Origin: Rhynchopus sp. YZ270_cl-10
Taxonomy: Eukaryota; Euglenozoa; Diplonemea; Diplonemida; Diplonemidae
Assembly: GCA_964035575.1 (NCBI GenBank)
Contig: OZ037905.1
Coordinates: 1,017,001 to 1,081,000 of the forward strand
DNA: 64,000 nucleotides
Direction of reading: 5' to 3'
Both the position numbers and the translations under genes were made by a program. This document shows positions 1 to 9,693 of this stretch, one piece after another; position 1 is the first letter of the stretch; each line of letters starts with the position of its first letter. The notes beneath the pieces were generated by a model. The model worked only from the letters and a program-made list of their open reading frames with translations, was not told where the DNA came from and did not search any database.

Positions 1-133
1 GGATAGGAATACACAGTGGGTCCCAGCTTCTGACTAAAAGCTGGAGTCTCGTTGTGGGCACCCCCGAAAAGCGGGTTGTCGTCCCACCCTGGTTGAGTCT
101 CCCATTTGACTTCAGAGGCCGGACCCCGCCGTG

Positions 134-3100
134 TCAGGGTGATGTGGGAAGAGGTTTAGGAACCCCCCCTCCGTGTAAAGATGAGAACAGAAAGAAGGTT
201 GGATGCCTGACACCTTTTCGGAAAAGGCTATATTGGCGTGCATAATGAGGGATGGGGTCATACTTCTCGCGGTTGCCTCGGACCTGCTGCTGGAGTTGTT
301 CGATTTTCTGCGCTGCTTCTGACTCGACACGAAGCGCTTTTTCCTGGGATGCGAGAAGGTTTGTGTTCAATTCTGCGACTTCGAGTCGCAGTGTTGCGAT
401 GAGAGACTGCGAGAGCGCAGCGTCTGTGCCGAGCGCGCCTATCTTGGTGTCTAGGGCGGTGATATGGTCTTCAAGCATCTTCTCTTTGTTAGACGACGAC
501 AGCATTGCAGCCTGCAGCCCTGTCTGCGCCTGCTGCGACTGTTCTACAAGCGTCTGCTGGTCTTGCTTCTCTGCGTTCAGGTGTTTTGCGGTCCATCGGA
601 CGTTCTCCTCTGCCTTCTCAACAGATTCTTTCACCTGCGCCTTGAGAAGCTCCTCCCGTTGCTGGTAGTCGACACGGAGCTGGCCTAGCTTTGTCTCCAA
701 GGCAACAACCTTTTCCAGCTCTTCCTTCGTCTTCTCCGTCTGCTTCTGCAGCGCAGTCGACAACCGTTTGATCTCCTCCTGCGATTCGTGTGTAAGCGAG
801 GCGATCGTCTCTGCCAGCTTCTTCCGCGCTGCGAGGGTGTCTTCTTTATGGACCTCCTGGGACTCAGTCAGCTTCTCCTGCAGGTCGTTGGCACGCTGCT
901 GCTCCTGCTTGAGCTCCATGCGCAGGATCTCAGCCTCGCCCTTCATCTGGTTGTGTGAATCCTCCGCCGCAGAGGCGTAGAAGCTTTGCACCTTCTGCAT
1001 CTCCTCGGCACGCTGCTCGGACTGCTTCTCGCGCATGTCTTTCTCCCACTGTTTTCTGTCTATGCGGGCTTGGTCTGTGTCGCGTTTGAGGCGGGTCACC
1101 TTGGTCTGCTCGTCGGACAGCTCCTGGCGCACCTCCTGCAGACGTGTCTGTGATGCGTCGATGCGGCGTTGGTAGTCCAGCTTGGCCTCCTTGAAGCGCT
1201 TCTCGCCGCTTACGCGTGCCTCCTCGGCAGCCAGCTTCCATTTGCTTGCTGCAACCGTGAGGCGCTGCTCCGTCTCGGCCAGCGTCTTGCGCTCCTCCTG
1301 CAGAGACCGTTTCAGGTCGTTGACCTCGGAGTCGCGTTGGTCCTTCTCCTTCTCGAGCGAGCCCTTCGCGCTCGAGATCGCTTCGTTGAACTTCTGCAGC
1401 GAGCGTCGCTGCGACTCGCGCAGCTCATCCAGCTCGTTGTCGCGCGACTGACAGTCGTTCTTGAGGTTCTGTATCTCCTGCTGGAGCTGCCTCTCCTGCG
1501 CCTCTAGCGACTTAATGGTCTGCTCGTTGGAGGTGAGCTTCACGCCTGCTGTACGGTGCTCCTCCGTCTTCTTCTCAAGACTCGCGCGCGTTGCCTTTTC
1601 ATTGTACGTCGCCTCCTCCTTGAAGCGGTGGTAGCTGATCTCCGTTGTCTCCAGCTTCTCCTGCAGCTCCGAGAGTTGCTGCTGCTGTGCACGGCGGTGC
1701 TGGTCGTAGGACTCCTTCTTGCTGAGCGCGTCTGTACGGCAGTTGTTGACCTCCTGCTTCGCAAGCTTGAGATCCGTTTCCTTTTGTGCCACCTGCTTCT
1801 TAAGATACGTGGCCTCATTGGTAGCACGCTCCATTGCTTGGGTGTGCTGGTCTTCAGCGATTTTGAGTGATTCTGCGAGCTGCTCGGCCTCCCCGAGGTT
1901 CTGTTCTATCTGGCTTTGCATGCGGAAGATTCGGTCCGACTTTGCGTCCATCTCTTCAGACAGCAGCACCTCTCTGGCCTCCTGCTCTGTCAACTGCGCT
2001 GTCGTCTGCTGCAACTTCTTCTCCGTCTCGGAATGACGCCTCTGTGCCTCCGCCAGCTTGCTCTCCAACCTCTTCCCTGCCTCCTTCCCAAGGCGTTCCC
2101 TCAGCTCTTCCTTCTCGTGCTCCTTTAATTCAATCTTTTTGTGAAGCTCTGCAGCAGCAGCATCAGCACTCTGTCGTGTCTCCGTGATTTTATCCTCTAG
2201 AAGCTCAGCAGCCCTGTCCTTCTCTGATAGGCGCTCCTTAAACTCCTGCAGCTCAATCTTCAGACTCTCCTCCTTGTGTTCCAGGGCGATGCGGAGGGAG
2301 TTTGTTTGCTCTGCATTGGACTTCTCGCGTTCCGACATTTTATTCCCTAGGGACGTTATCTTGCGTTCCTTTTCGTGTATCGTTGCTTTCAGGGAGTTCA
2401 TTATCTCGTCTTTGGCTGAGGCAGATTCGACAGACTTTTTGAGTTTGTCTTCAAGCTCTTTGCACGCATCGCGGAGTGACTCTACTATGGTGTTGAGGGA
2501 TGCGATTTCGGCGCCGTGCTTCTGTTCTGCGCGGGCTTCGTTTTGCTCGAGGTTGTTGCGCGCCTCAGAAAGTTCGTGTTCTGTCTTTTCAACCTGAGAG
2601 GCCAAATCCGCTAATTTCCCGGTGGCCTCGATTTTTTCCGTTTCAAGGAGCTCCAAGGCCTCGGCGTTCTTCTTCTTCACCTCCTCAAGCTCCTTCTCCA
2701 GCTCCTCTGCGCGCGTCTTGAGGGTCGTGAGGTGCTTATCCCTTTTGATGCGGTGGATGTTCTCCATGACCTTCTCCTTCGCCCACACCATGTCCAAGTG
2801 GCGCTTCTTCTCCTCCGCCTCCTCCGTTTTTTGTACAAGAATCTCCTTCAAATTCTCTGCCTCGCTCATTGCCCCCGCCTTCTCTTCGTTGATGTAGGTA
2901 AACGCACTGCGGTACTGCGCAAGCTCCTGCTTCTTCTTCTTTGCGTCCTCCGTAAGCAGGTAGATGCTCTTTTCCTTTTCGACGATGTCGTGGTCTTTAT
3001 TGTGCAGTTCCGTTTCAAGCTTTGAGGAGAGCTCGAACAGTTCTAGACGCTCTTTAGCGGTTTCCCTTAACTTCACGATGAGGCCTTGAAAGAGTTGTGC

Positions 3101-3766
3101 GGAGGTGCCAAGGTCTTTTCTGTGTTGATAGAGGTCGTTGTCTTGCTCTTTGATAACTTCTAAGGCGCTTTCGAGGTCTGTAGGGAGCTGTTCCGCTGTC
3201 AACTCTACGTATTCGTCGTCGTACATTTGGGAGCCGTAGTTCGTAGAATGTGGGTTAGAATGAACAGATGTGGTAGTAGACCCACAACGGTCAAATGCCG
3301 GCATACTCGGTGTGTCACCACGTAGCATGGAAAAGGATTTGCTCAGATTCGAGTTGTTCTGCTCGATTCTCTCAAAAAACTCAATCTCATCCGACCCCAC
3401 CCCCGGTCCAAATTCTTTTTCGAGGGTCTGAAAATCAATTTCGCCCGCCCGCATCGACTGCCGTGCGTGCTCCTGTAGAGTGGCGCTTACTGCGGTCATG
3501 GTTCTGGTTAGTCCAGGTTTTTCGCGAGGTGATTCGGTAGATTTGATGCTTTTCCCGCTCTTCTCGCTTTCGCTGTCAGACCCATATCGGATGCTCCCCA
3601 ACCCCATCCCCGGTACATCATCGCCAAGCTCCATGGAAGCGATACTAATAGCATCAATGATCTCACCTTCTTCAATCTGCATGTCCGCAATGGTTCCCGC
3701 TAGGATATTAATCTCAGGGACAGACGGAGTTGCCCCTGAAGAAACCGATGCCATTATAATTGGCAA
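134..3766 (-). CDS. Giant coiled-coil protein, probably 3'-partial
   Basis: The contiguous reading frame is 1210 residues. Residues 1-190 are acidic and Ser-rich, without clear structure. From about residue 195 to 1180 the protein is almost unbroken heptad-type coiled coil, rich in E, K, Q, L and A (golgin, myosin-tail or SMC-like composition). I see no ATPase or motor motif, so a structural or tethering role is only an inference. The last 30 residues read like non-coding DNA (pyrimidine-rich, Pro and Phe). A possible splice joins position 214 (donor GTGTCA, not the usual GTATG) to an acceptor CAG before position 88, after which an open frame (WDDNPLFGGAHNE...) runs off the left edge. The true C-terminus may therefore lie outside the window. 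The start is the first of two nearby Mets (MPIIMAS); the second is four codons on. No named family is recognised. Confidence 0.8.
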   Translation of the reverse strand: MPIIMASVSSGATPSVPEINILAGTIADMQIEEGEIIDAISIASMELGDDVPGMGLGSIRYGSDSESEKSGKSIKSTESPREKPGLTRTMTAVSATLQEHARQSMRAGEIDFQTLEKEFGPGVGSDEIEFFERIEQNNSNLSKSFSMLRGDTPSMPAFDRCGSTTTSVHSNPHSTNYGSQMYDDEYVELTAEQLPTDLESALEVIKEQDNDLYQHRKDLGTSAQLFQGLIVKLRETAKERLELFELSSKLETELHNKDHDIVEKEKSIYLLTEDAKKKKQELAQYRSAFTYINEEKAGAMSEAENLKEILVQKTEEAEEKKRHLDMVWAKEKVMENIHRIKRDKHLTTLKTRAEELEKELEEVKKKNAEALELLETEKIEATGKLADLASQVEKTEHELSEARNNLEQNEARAEQKHGAEIASLNTIVESLRDACKELEDKLKKSVESASAKDEIMNSLKATIHEKERKITSLGNKMSEREKSNAEQTNSLRIALEHKEESLKIELQEFKERLSEKDRAAELLEDKITETRQSADAAAAELHKKIELKEHEKEELRERLGKEAGKRLESKLAEAQRRHSETEKKLQQTTAQLTEQEAREVLLSEEMDAKSDRIFRMQSQIEQNLGEAEQLAESLKIAEDQHTQAMERATNEATYLKKQVAQKETDLKLAKQEVNNCRTDALSKKESYDQHRRAQQQQLSELQEKLETTEISYHRFKEEATYNEKATRASLEKKTEEHRTAGVKLTSNEQTIKSLEAQERQLQQEIQNLKNDCQSRDNELDELRESQRRSLQKFNEAISSAKGSLEKEKDQRDSEVNDLKRSLQEERKTLAETEQRLTVAASKWKLAAEEARVSGEKRFKEAKLDYQRRIDASQTRLQEVRQELSDEQTKVTRLKRDTDQARIDRKQWEKDMREKQSEQRAEEMQKVQSFYASAAEDSHNQMKGEAEILRMELKQEQQRANDLQEKLTESQEVHKEDTLAARKKLAETIASLTHESQEEIKRLSTALQKQTEKTKEELEKVVALETKLGQLRVDYQQREELLKAQVKESVEKAEENVRWTAKHLNAEKQDQQTLVEQSQQAQTGLQAAMLSSSNKEKMLEDHITALDTKIGALGTDAALSQSLIATLRLEVAELNTNLLASQEKALRVESEAAQKIEQLQQQVRGNREKYDPIPHYARQYSLFRKGVRHPTFFLFSSLHGGGVPKPLPTSP

Positions 3767-4239
3767 TTCCCAATCACTTCACCCCCCAAAAGGGGTAAAA
3801 AAAAGGGGGTATCTGGAGGGAAGTTTTGTGGGTTGAAAAGGGGGATTTTGAATGGGTTTTTATGAAGTTTTTATTATGTTTGCTTTGTGCTCTTGTTTTT
3901 TTGTTTTCTTTGGGGTTTTGTAGTGAAAAGGGGGATTGTCGAAAACCCAAAAAAAAAAAAAGGTTGATTCTCTCTGTATTGCTTTGGCTTTTGGCTTTTT
4001 GTTTTTCCAAAAAAAAACAAAAAGCATTTTAGTGCGGAGTGGGTTTTTGCGGGGTTGAAAAGGAGGGGAGGAAAGGAGGTGTTAAAAAAAAGGGGGGGGG
4101 GGGGGGGTGCTTTTTTAATATCCAGAACGGAAGAAGAAACGTATTATTCCCCAAAGGGGGAAAAGTGAAGCATATTTGCAGATTTTTTGTTCGCAAATTT
4201 GAACCAATTTGAGATTCGAGGAATCTTGTGTGTTTTTTT

Positions 4240-4302
4240 GATAAATTGTTGGAGTAGTGTAGTTGCCTCGGTTGTGTTGCCACAGTTGTGCAATCTCCAC
4301 TG
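4240..4302 (+). repeat. Dispersed hairpin repeat, family E
   Basis: The core AGTGTAGTTGCC is followed about 40 bases later by GCAATCTCCACT, which pairs with it. T-runs lie on both sides. Related copies are at 7441-7491, 18541-18595, 18823-18871, 53287-53352 and 61521-61562, all on the plus strand. Confidence 0.7.
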
Positions 4303-4483
4303 TTTTTTTTTAAGGTTTGGGCAAATGGCTAATACAATTCGTCCACCTCTTGTGGTAGATGCAGTGGATATGAAAGTATTAATATCATTGGAATAGACGT
4401 ACGTAGAGCACATCTCACGCTAGCTCCTACTTTCGTGACAAACTGTTGGCTGTGTTGATGAAAAACAAAAACAAAAGCTTTGT

Positions 4484-4513
4484 AAGATGAATCGAAGCAT
4501 GCTCGGTGACCTT
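4484..4513 (+). repeat. Dispersed hairpin repeat, family A
   Basis: A diverged copy of the AAGATGACCCTAAGC ... GCTTAGTCACCTT hairpin. It keeps AAGATGAA, the central AAGC and GGTGACCTT. Confidence 0.5.
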
Positions 4514-4634
4514 GAAGACATCATTGGGGATAGTATTGGCCTCATGACACCTTTTTACAAATCTTTATCGCATTTTTTGTGTATCTTGAGCCCAGAATAA
4601 GAATTAATATTTCCTTTTACTTGTACGCTCTTTT

Positions 4635-4682
4635 TGGCTGACGACCCCAAAATAGCACTTTATCGCACCCCCCTTTCAGCCA
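4635..4682 (+). repeat. Dispersed repeat, family H
   Basis: The block GACGACCCCAAAATAGCAC...CTTTCAGCC is repeated almost exactly at 63620-63667 in the same orientation. Function unknown. Confidence 0.75.
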
Positions 4683-4885
4683 CACCACGAGACAAGATAC
4701 TTTTTGTTTTGTAGGCAACATAAAGTCGCCCGTTTTAAATAAGAGAAAGGACGCTCTATCCAAGATACATCCAAATCTTTCTTTTTTCATGATGAGTCTG
4801 TGTTGATCTGTGTCAACACAAAAAAAAAAAAGAAAATTAGAAACTTCACACGATAAAACCCATGGGAGAGAGGTTGTGGTGAAAC

Positions 4886-4999
4886 GCATACACCTCGACC
4901 TGTTTGAGTGAGGAGGTGGCTCTGCAGCACGGTTTCGTCCCCCCAGAACCGCGCTGTGTTCAAAAATGCTCTGTTTCTATTTCCTCCTTGAGGTGACAA
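4886..4999 (+). repeat. Dispersed repeat, family G (about 115 bp)
   Basis: This block begins ACACCTCGACCTGTTTGAG, runs through GTGGCTCTGCAGC and ends TATTTCCTCCTT. It is repeated at 30799-30916 with small indels, in the same orientation. It is the longest of the dispersed repeats and is not recognised as a known SINE. Confidence 0.8.
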
Positions 5000-5325
5000 A
5001 AGAAAAAATCCATTTTTTGGGAGGGATCCTGCACCAGGTTCACCCTTGATATATGAACCGGGAGGGGATACGCAAAACTTCCAAAGAAACAAACGCTAGA
5101 CGCAGAGATGCAGAGATGCAATAATTTTTAAAAACCTCCTCGATTCAAAAACCCAGTTTGTCTCCTTTTTTTTTTGTTTCTGGCAAAAATTTTCCAGAAC
5201 ATTTCTTTATTTCACAAATCCACTCTTTCACAAAAAAAAACAAAAAAAACGCTACGATTTTAGCATACCACTAACCCAATCCCAACACTATTTTCACCCC
5301 ATTTTCCCCCCTCCCCTAAAAGGTT

Positions 5326-6528
5326 CTAATTATTGAGGGGAACTTTTTCTTGGTCGATACGTTTTGCTATTGAAATGCGTTTGTAGAGGTAATAGGCGGC
5401 ACCTGCGAGGAGCATCACCCCTGCAACGCCTCCCATCACACTTGCGGCGATGATGTTCTTTTTGCCGGGCTGTGTTACGTAGCCGACGTCGATCTTTCCT
5501 GATCGGAGCGCTGCGAGCAGCCCTAGAGTCACACGATCGCCACTCTCACTGACATCCAAGTCACCGCTTGGGTAGGCAATGTACGCTACCGCCTCTGCTG
5601 CGTCGTACGTCAAATCGTCATCAGTGCTCACCTTCCCGTCGTTCACAAGGTACAGCCCTGTGCAAGTCACAACCCGTGTTTTCTTTGTATCAGCAACAAC
5701 ATTAACAAAACCGCACCCAGTTGTCCCCAAAACAACCTCAGAGGACACCACCAACCCATCGTCCCCCTGGGTCCACATTGTGATCAAATCGCTGTTATTC
5801 CGTGACCCCAGTGAAAACATGAATTTATCGTACACAGCACAGCCCCGAGCGAGCTCTGCCTGCACCGAAGACTCCGCTGTGTAGTTGACGTGAAGGGAGC
5901 TGCCATTTTGCTCCATGGTGAAGACCTCAATGTCATCGCCCGTTGGGAGGTACAGATCGGAAGGGTACGGAGAAGCGCCGCCACAAAACCCTGTTGCAGC
6001 GATCGGCTGCGTGCCAAGCAACGCAAGAGAGGTGAGCACGTCGTACAGCTGCACTTTATCCTGGAAAAGCACTGTCAACAGCCCATCTTGAGAGAAGGAG
6101 AGCTGCAACGGTGTGGGCAATGCATAAAGCCGTTCGTGGACGAGCCCTCCGGTCGTCGGAAGGGAGGCCAAAGAGAAGATTTGAACGCCATTTGCAAACG
6201 GAACGGCAAGATCGCAGGAATTCGAGAGCGCCATCTGGCGGGGCAACGCGGTGCCAGCGCTGCTGTTCGAACTGTAGTTGAGGTACGTCATGTTCTGTAG
6301 GTTCACCAAGTACATCTCATTCCCGGTGGAATGCAGGACAGCAGCAAAATAGTTGCGTGTCTTCTTTGCGTTCACTGCGCACGACCCAGAGTCAATCAGC
6401 AAAATATGCCCACAATCATCACCACAAGGCAGCTCCAAGCTACCCAAACTCGAATACCGTGCACTCACCTCAAAAACCAAAGCAACCGCCACAAGCACAC
6501 GAAATTGAACTCCCATCATTTTGCCCAA
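5326..6528 (-). CDS. Type I membrane glycoprotein, unknown family
   Basis: A 400-residue protein with a complete secretory layout. It has an N-terminal signal peptide (about residues 1-23, hydrophobic VLVAVALVF then SARY), a long luminal or extracellular domain, one membrane span at about 360-382 (IIAASVMGGVAGVMLLAG) and a short basic tail ending KVPLNN. Several N-glycosylation sequons are visible (NMT, NYS, NSS, NGS, NYT, NNS). The luminal part has many short hydrophobic stretches separated by D/G/S turns, as in a beta-propeller, but I see no diagnostic repeat. A surface or endomembrane receptor-like role is inferred from topology only. Met 4 or 5 could also be the start. The ATG follows a CCTAAATTTGGGCAAA leader. 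No intron is needed. Confidence 0.8.
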   Translation of the reverse strand: MGKMMGVQFRVLVAVALVFEVSARYSSLGSLELPCGDDCGHILLIDSGSCAVNAKKTRNYFAAVLHSTGNEMYLVNLQNMTYLNYSSNSSAGTALPRQMALSNSCDLAVPFANGVQIFSLASLPTTGGLVHERLYALPTPLQLSFSQDGLLTVLFQDKVQLYDVLTSLALLGTQPIAATGFCGGASPYPSDLYLPTGDDIEVFTMEQNGSSLHVNYTAESSVQAELARGCAVYDKFMFSLGSRNNSDLITMWTQGDDGLVVSSEVVLGTTGCGFVNVVADTKKTRVVTCTGLYLVNDGKVSTDDDLTYDAAEAVAYIAYPSGDLDVSESGDRVTLGLLAALRSGKIDVGYVTQPGKKNIIAASVMGGVAGVMLLAGAAYYLYKRISIAKRIDQEKVPLNN

Positions 6529-7269
6529 ATTTAGGACTGCTACTAGATAAGGGGGTGAATTGGGTGGAATCAGGGTGTTAGTAAAAAATGGATAGGGAGC
6601 TGGGGGCTTTTATGGTTTACCTTAAGTTTTTTTTGCCCCTTTTTTTGCTTTATTTATGTTGGCTTTTGTGTTAGTATGTGCAGGGTTTGGAGGGGGGGGA
6701 GGGAGAGATTTGCACATTACTTCAACACGAAAGAAGGAAATTATATAAAAAAAATACCTCATTCTAGTTACCACCTTTTCATTTATTTTTCTCTTTAGGA
6801 AAGTGGGTTAGTTGACCCACTCTTTTTAAACGCGAATTCCTCCCCTGAATCAACAATCACCCGACCTAGAGAGAGGTGGGAGTTGTAGTTCATTTTCTTT
6901 TTCTTTTTCTTTTTGAAGATTTTTTTTTTCTGGTGAAGAACGGAATGGGGTAGGGGGGGGGGGAAACAGAGGGGAAAATAAGCGTGAAAAAAGAAAGACA
7001 CAATGCAGTTCACGTAACAGAAAATAACCAAAAAATGGCTTTTTGTGGCGATAGCAAAAAATAAAATAAAATAATTAAGATACCCTTTGAGAGAAAAGGA
7101 TGGAGTTGTGTCCATCTCAGCTGGGGGGTCATCTGAAAAGGGCTACCTGATAGTCATGGGGAGACGCTGTGAGACGCTGAGACAGTGTAACAAAAAAAAT
7201 TCGCCTCCCCCTTTTCGCCTCCCCCCAGATGACCCAATCAACTTATCTCCTCTCAATTCAAAGTTTTTT

Positions 7270-7306
7270 AAAGACGAACCTAAGTCTCTCGTACTCGGTC
7301 ACCTTG
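7270..7306 (+). repeat. Dispersed hairpin repeat, family A
   Basis: Carries AGACGAACCTAAGTCTCTCG followed by CGGTCACCTT, which pairs back on the first half. Plus strand. Confidence 0.65.
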
Positions 7307-7440
7307 AAGGGGGGGAAATGGTGGTTTAATGGAGTAAATCTCAAGCAAGCGTAAAGTGCTCAAGGGTGCAACAAGAAAGAACAAGAAGAAAAGAAAAAAG
7401 CTCTTTCCTCCCTTTGGACACTGCGCATTGCATTGTTTTT

Positions 7441-7491
7441 TTGATAATTAGTTGGAATAGTGTAGTTGCCATTGAGACAGTCTTCACTGTC
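7441..7491 (+). repeat. Dispersed hairpin repeat, family E
   Basis: Contains TAGTGTAGTTGCC followed by GACAGTCTTCACTG. A close relative is at 61521-61562. Plus strand. Confidence 0.6.
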
Positions 7492-7916
7492 ACGGTTCAA
7501 ATGATTTCTCGGATCATCGCATTTTTCATTTTATGGGCATATTTTTTAAAAGAATAACGGTGGCAAGAAAAGAGAAAATATATATATTTTTTTTTTTGTG
7601 ATGATTCTACTTAGTCATCCCAAAGAGAACAAAAGGAACAGACAAGAAGACCATATTTATTACATCGTTACATCATTTTTTCAAAACTTTTGGGGAACAC
7701 CACATACACACACACACACACGTACCTCCTTCCACTGGGGGGCGTTGGTTGTGGCTAATCCTTGTAACTGCAGCCTTGACTTAATTAACACCTAGGTAAC
7801 CTGCAGTGAAAACACACATACCTCCCACTGAAACAAAAAAATATAGTAAACTAGTGCGATCTTGCGAGGCAGAAGATTACTACATTATTTTTTTTCCATT
7901 TTTTGTAGTTTTTGTA

Positions 7917-8003
7917 GTTTCGACAATCACCTGTCCGAGGACGGGTTCAAGGCCACAATTTCCCCCCGAGGGTTATCGAACCCCAGAGAGCACTTCATTG
8001 GCA
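7917..8003 (+). repeat. Dispersed repeats, families I and F adjacent
   Basis: The family I head TCGACAATCACCTG is followed by a block containing GGGTTATCGAACCCC. The reverse complement of that block resembles a tRNA T-arm (pol III B box). Head-like motifs recur near 31648, 35648, 37018, 47850, 53170 and 63299. Confidence 0.55.
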
Positions 8004-8418
8004 TAAAAAAAGCTGTGCAAGGATCTCGCAAGGGCAACTTGCTCTTCCCTTTCCTCTTTCCCTTCATCTAACAATGTCGGATGGGTTCTTTCATTTTGGG
8101 GTCAGTCCAGTTCACCTACTGCAAAGGACTATGGTTTATTTTTAATAAAAATCAGTCGGAAAGCAGCCCAAAAAGCAGGCGGGGGAGATGGAGACAAAGA
8201 GAGGGGTATTGTTGTATCGACACCAAAGTACCCTTGGTGGGGCAACTCGGGTTTGTATTCAATATTTGGCCGAGGCCTTTTTTTTCAATGTTTGTTTTTG
8301 TACTGTACAGGGCGTTATAGAAGTAGTTGTCAAAATAAAAAAAAATCTCTCTCTTTTTGAAGGTAGATTTGCAGCAAATGCAACTAATTTTTTCAAAAAA
8401 AAAAAAAAAAAAAGTGAA

Positions 8419-8573
8419 TGGTGCTCCGGGAGGGGTCGATATTGACAGGTCGCTGACAGGTCACCGACAGGTCACCGACAGGTCACCGACAGGTCACCGA
8501 CAGGTCACCGACAGGTCACCGACAGGTCGTGGCACGTCGCTGACAGATCGTTGACCGACTTCCGAAAGCACCA
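8419..8573. mobile_element. Small TIR element with expanded 11-bp array
   Basis: A 155-bp element starts TGGTGCTCCGGGAGG and ends CCGAAAGCACCA, so the ends form an imperfect inverted repeat. GTGAA lies directly on both sides, which is a likely 5-bp target-site duplication. A second, 68-bp copy is at 49078-49145. The difference is an internal array: here the unit GACAGGTCACC is repeated six times in tandem (8455-8520) within eight related units (8444-8531), whereas the other copy has two units. It has no coding capacity, so it is a non-autonomous, MITE-like element. Confidence 0.8.
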
Positions 8574-8587
8574 GTGAAGGAAAAATA

Positions 8588-8630
8588 TTTCATATACCTT
8601 CTATTCCATTGAATAGAAGGTATAATATAA
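8588..8630 (+). repeat. Hairpin repeat, family J
   Basis: TTTCATATACCTTCTATTCC pairs with GAATAGAAGGTATAATAT. Related starts (AAATTRTTTCATATAC) occur at 11039-11078 in a kinesin intron, 30296-30345 in the BRCT-gene intron and near 37347. Confidence 0.55.
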
Positions 8631-9693
8631 TGTAAAACGTGAAAATAAAAAAAAGGGATTATTTTTCCTCCTCGACCACCTCCCCTGAAGAGAAATAACC
8701 AAATCAGGGAGGGCGGGGGTGGGATCTACTCTAGGAAATAGGGGAGAGGGAGAGGAGGGAGAAGGGGGGGAAACAGCAAATGGTAACAGATACTGGTTGG
8801 CTGAGAATAATGTTTTAAGAAAAAGAGTGCGGTTTTTGGGAGCGTGCAAAAAAAAAAAGTATTTCAACATAATATTATGAACTCAATAAATTGATAGCAT
8901 AGGAAGAGAAATCAATAAACATGTTGGCAAGATGAATCCAATACAAGCCTCTGGAGCCATCATCTTAAAAAAATATATCTTTGGGTGAGCACCTTCTGCT
9001 CTCGTGCAAACAGAGACACGGCGAGAGAAAGTGGAGTTGACAACGTGACCACAGATACCCGCTGTGATGCAGGCTCGTGGTTACAAATATTTTATTGCAA
9101 AAGATTCCAAAGGCTTTCTCTTTTCGCGCTGACCCCCCCAAAAGATATTTTAAAAAAACACACTCCCTTACAAATAACGTGAAGTTTGAAAAGCATGAAC
9201 AGATAAAATGCGCCTCACGGCACAAGGGTGTGGGGGGAACAATGCTAGTAACATGGCATCTGACAGGAAAGATGCGGAACGATCCTTTAGTGTTTTTTTA
9301 AAAAGCAACAGCAAAATTGAACAGGGGGAACCAGCCGACAAGGCAAGAAGACCCTCTTGTGTAAGTATCTTGAGTGTTTGTTAAGGACTAAGGGGTACAC
9401 TTCGTACCCCTTTAATTTATTCACCCTTACAGAGCAGCAGACGAGACAATAGGACCTCTTGTCTGACAACTCTCAGTCGAGCTTCAATCCTTAATGAAAT
9501 ATTTTTTTAAAAAAATGATACAAAAGAAAAAATGGCGGTGCAGGCAACGGGTGAAGACACTCCGCTGTAATTATGAGAATAAAGGCAAAAAAATAACAGT
9601 CAACCGAACAGAACAAAGAAAAATCATAAACGTGAACATGTGTGTTAGTGCAAAAAAAATAGCAAAAAAAGAAAGGCAATTGGGTAAATAAAC

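Larger units (their letters stand above)
3767..5325. other. Spacer with dispersed repeats
   Basis: No coding exon is supportable here. It is AT-rich with long A, T and G runs. It contains dispersed repeat copies at 4240-4302, 4484-4513, 4635-4682 and 4886-4999, each listed separately. The part next to the downstream gene would hold the 5' leader of the coiled-coil gene. Confidence 0.6.
6529..9693. other. Long spacer with repeats, no supported gene
   Basis: Between the type I membrane protein and the last kinesin exon I find only short frames without convincing composition. Donor-like (GGAG|GTACGTG near 7727) and acceptor-like sites flank possible micro-exons around 7100 and 7750, but none could be joined into a gene. 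Repeats are listed separately: family E 7441, family A 7270 and 9861, family F 7965, the TIR element at 8419, and a hairpin at 8588-8630. Confidence 0.5.

Noticed and set aside
252-2597. Plus-strand frames antisense to the coiled-coil gene, and similar ones opposite kinesin and alpha-tubulin (e.g. 39305-40531)
   Set aside because: They are shadows of GC-rich minus-strand genes, with Ser/Leu/Arg or His/Val bias and no recognisable domain.
7700-7830. Micro-exons between GTATGTG and GTACGTG donor-like sites
   Set aside because: All frames across the longer candidate contain stops. A 42-base alternative is too short to support without transcripts.
8444-8531. Possible CRISPR-like direct repeats
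   Set aside because: The units are contiguous 11-mers with no spacers, inside a eukaryotic TIR element.
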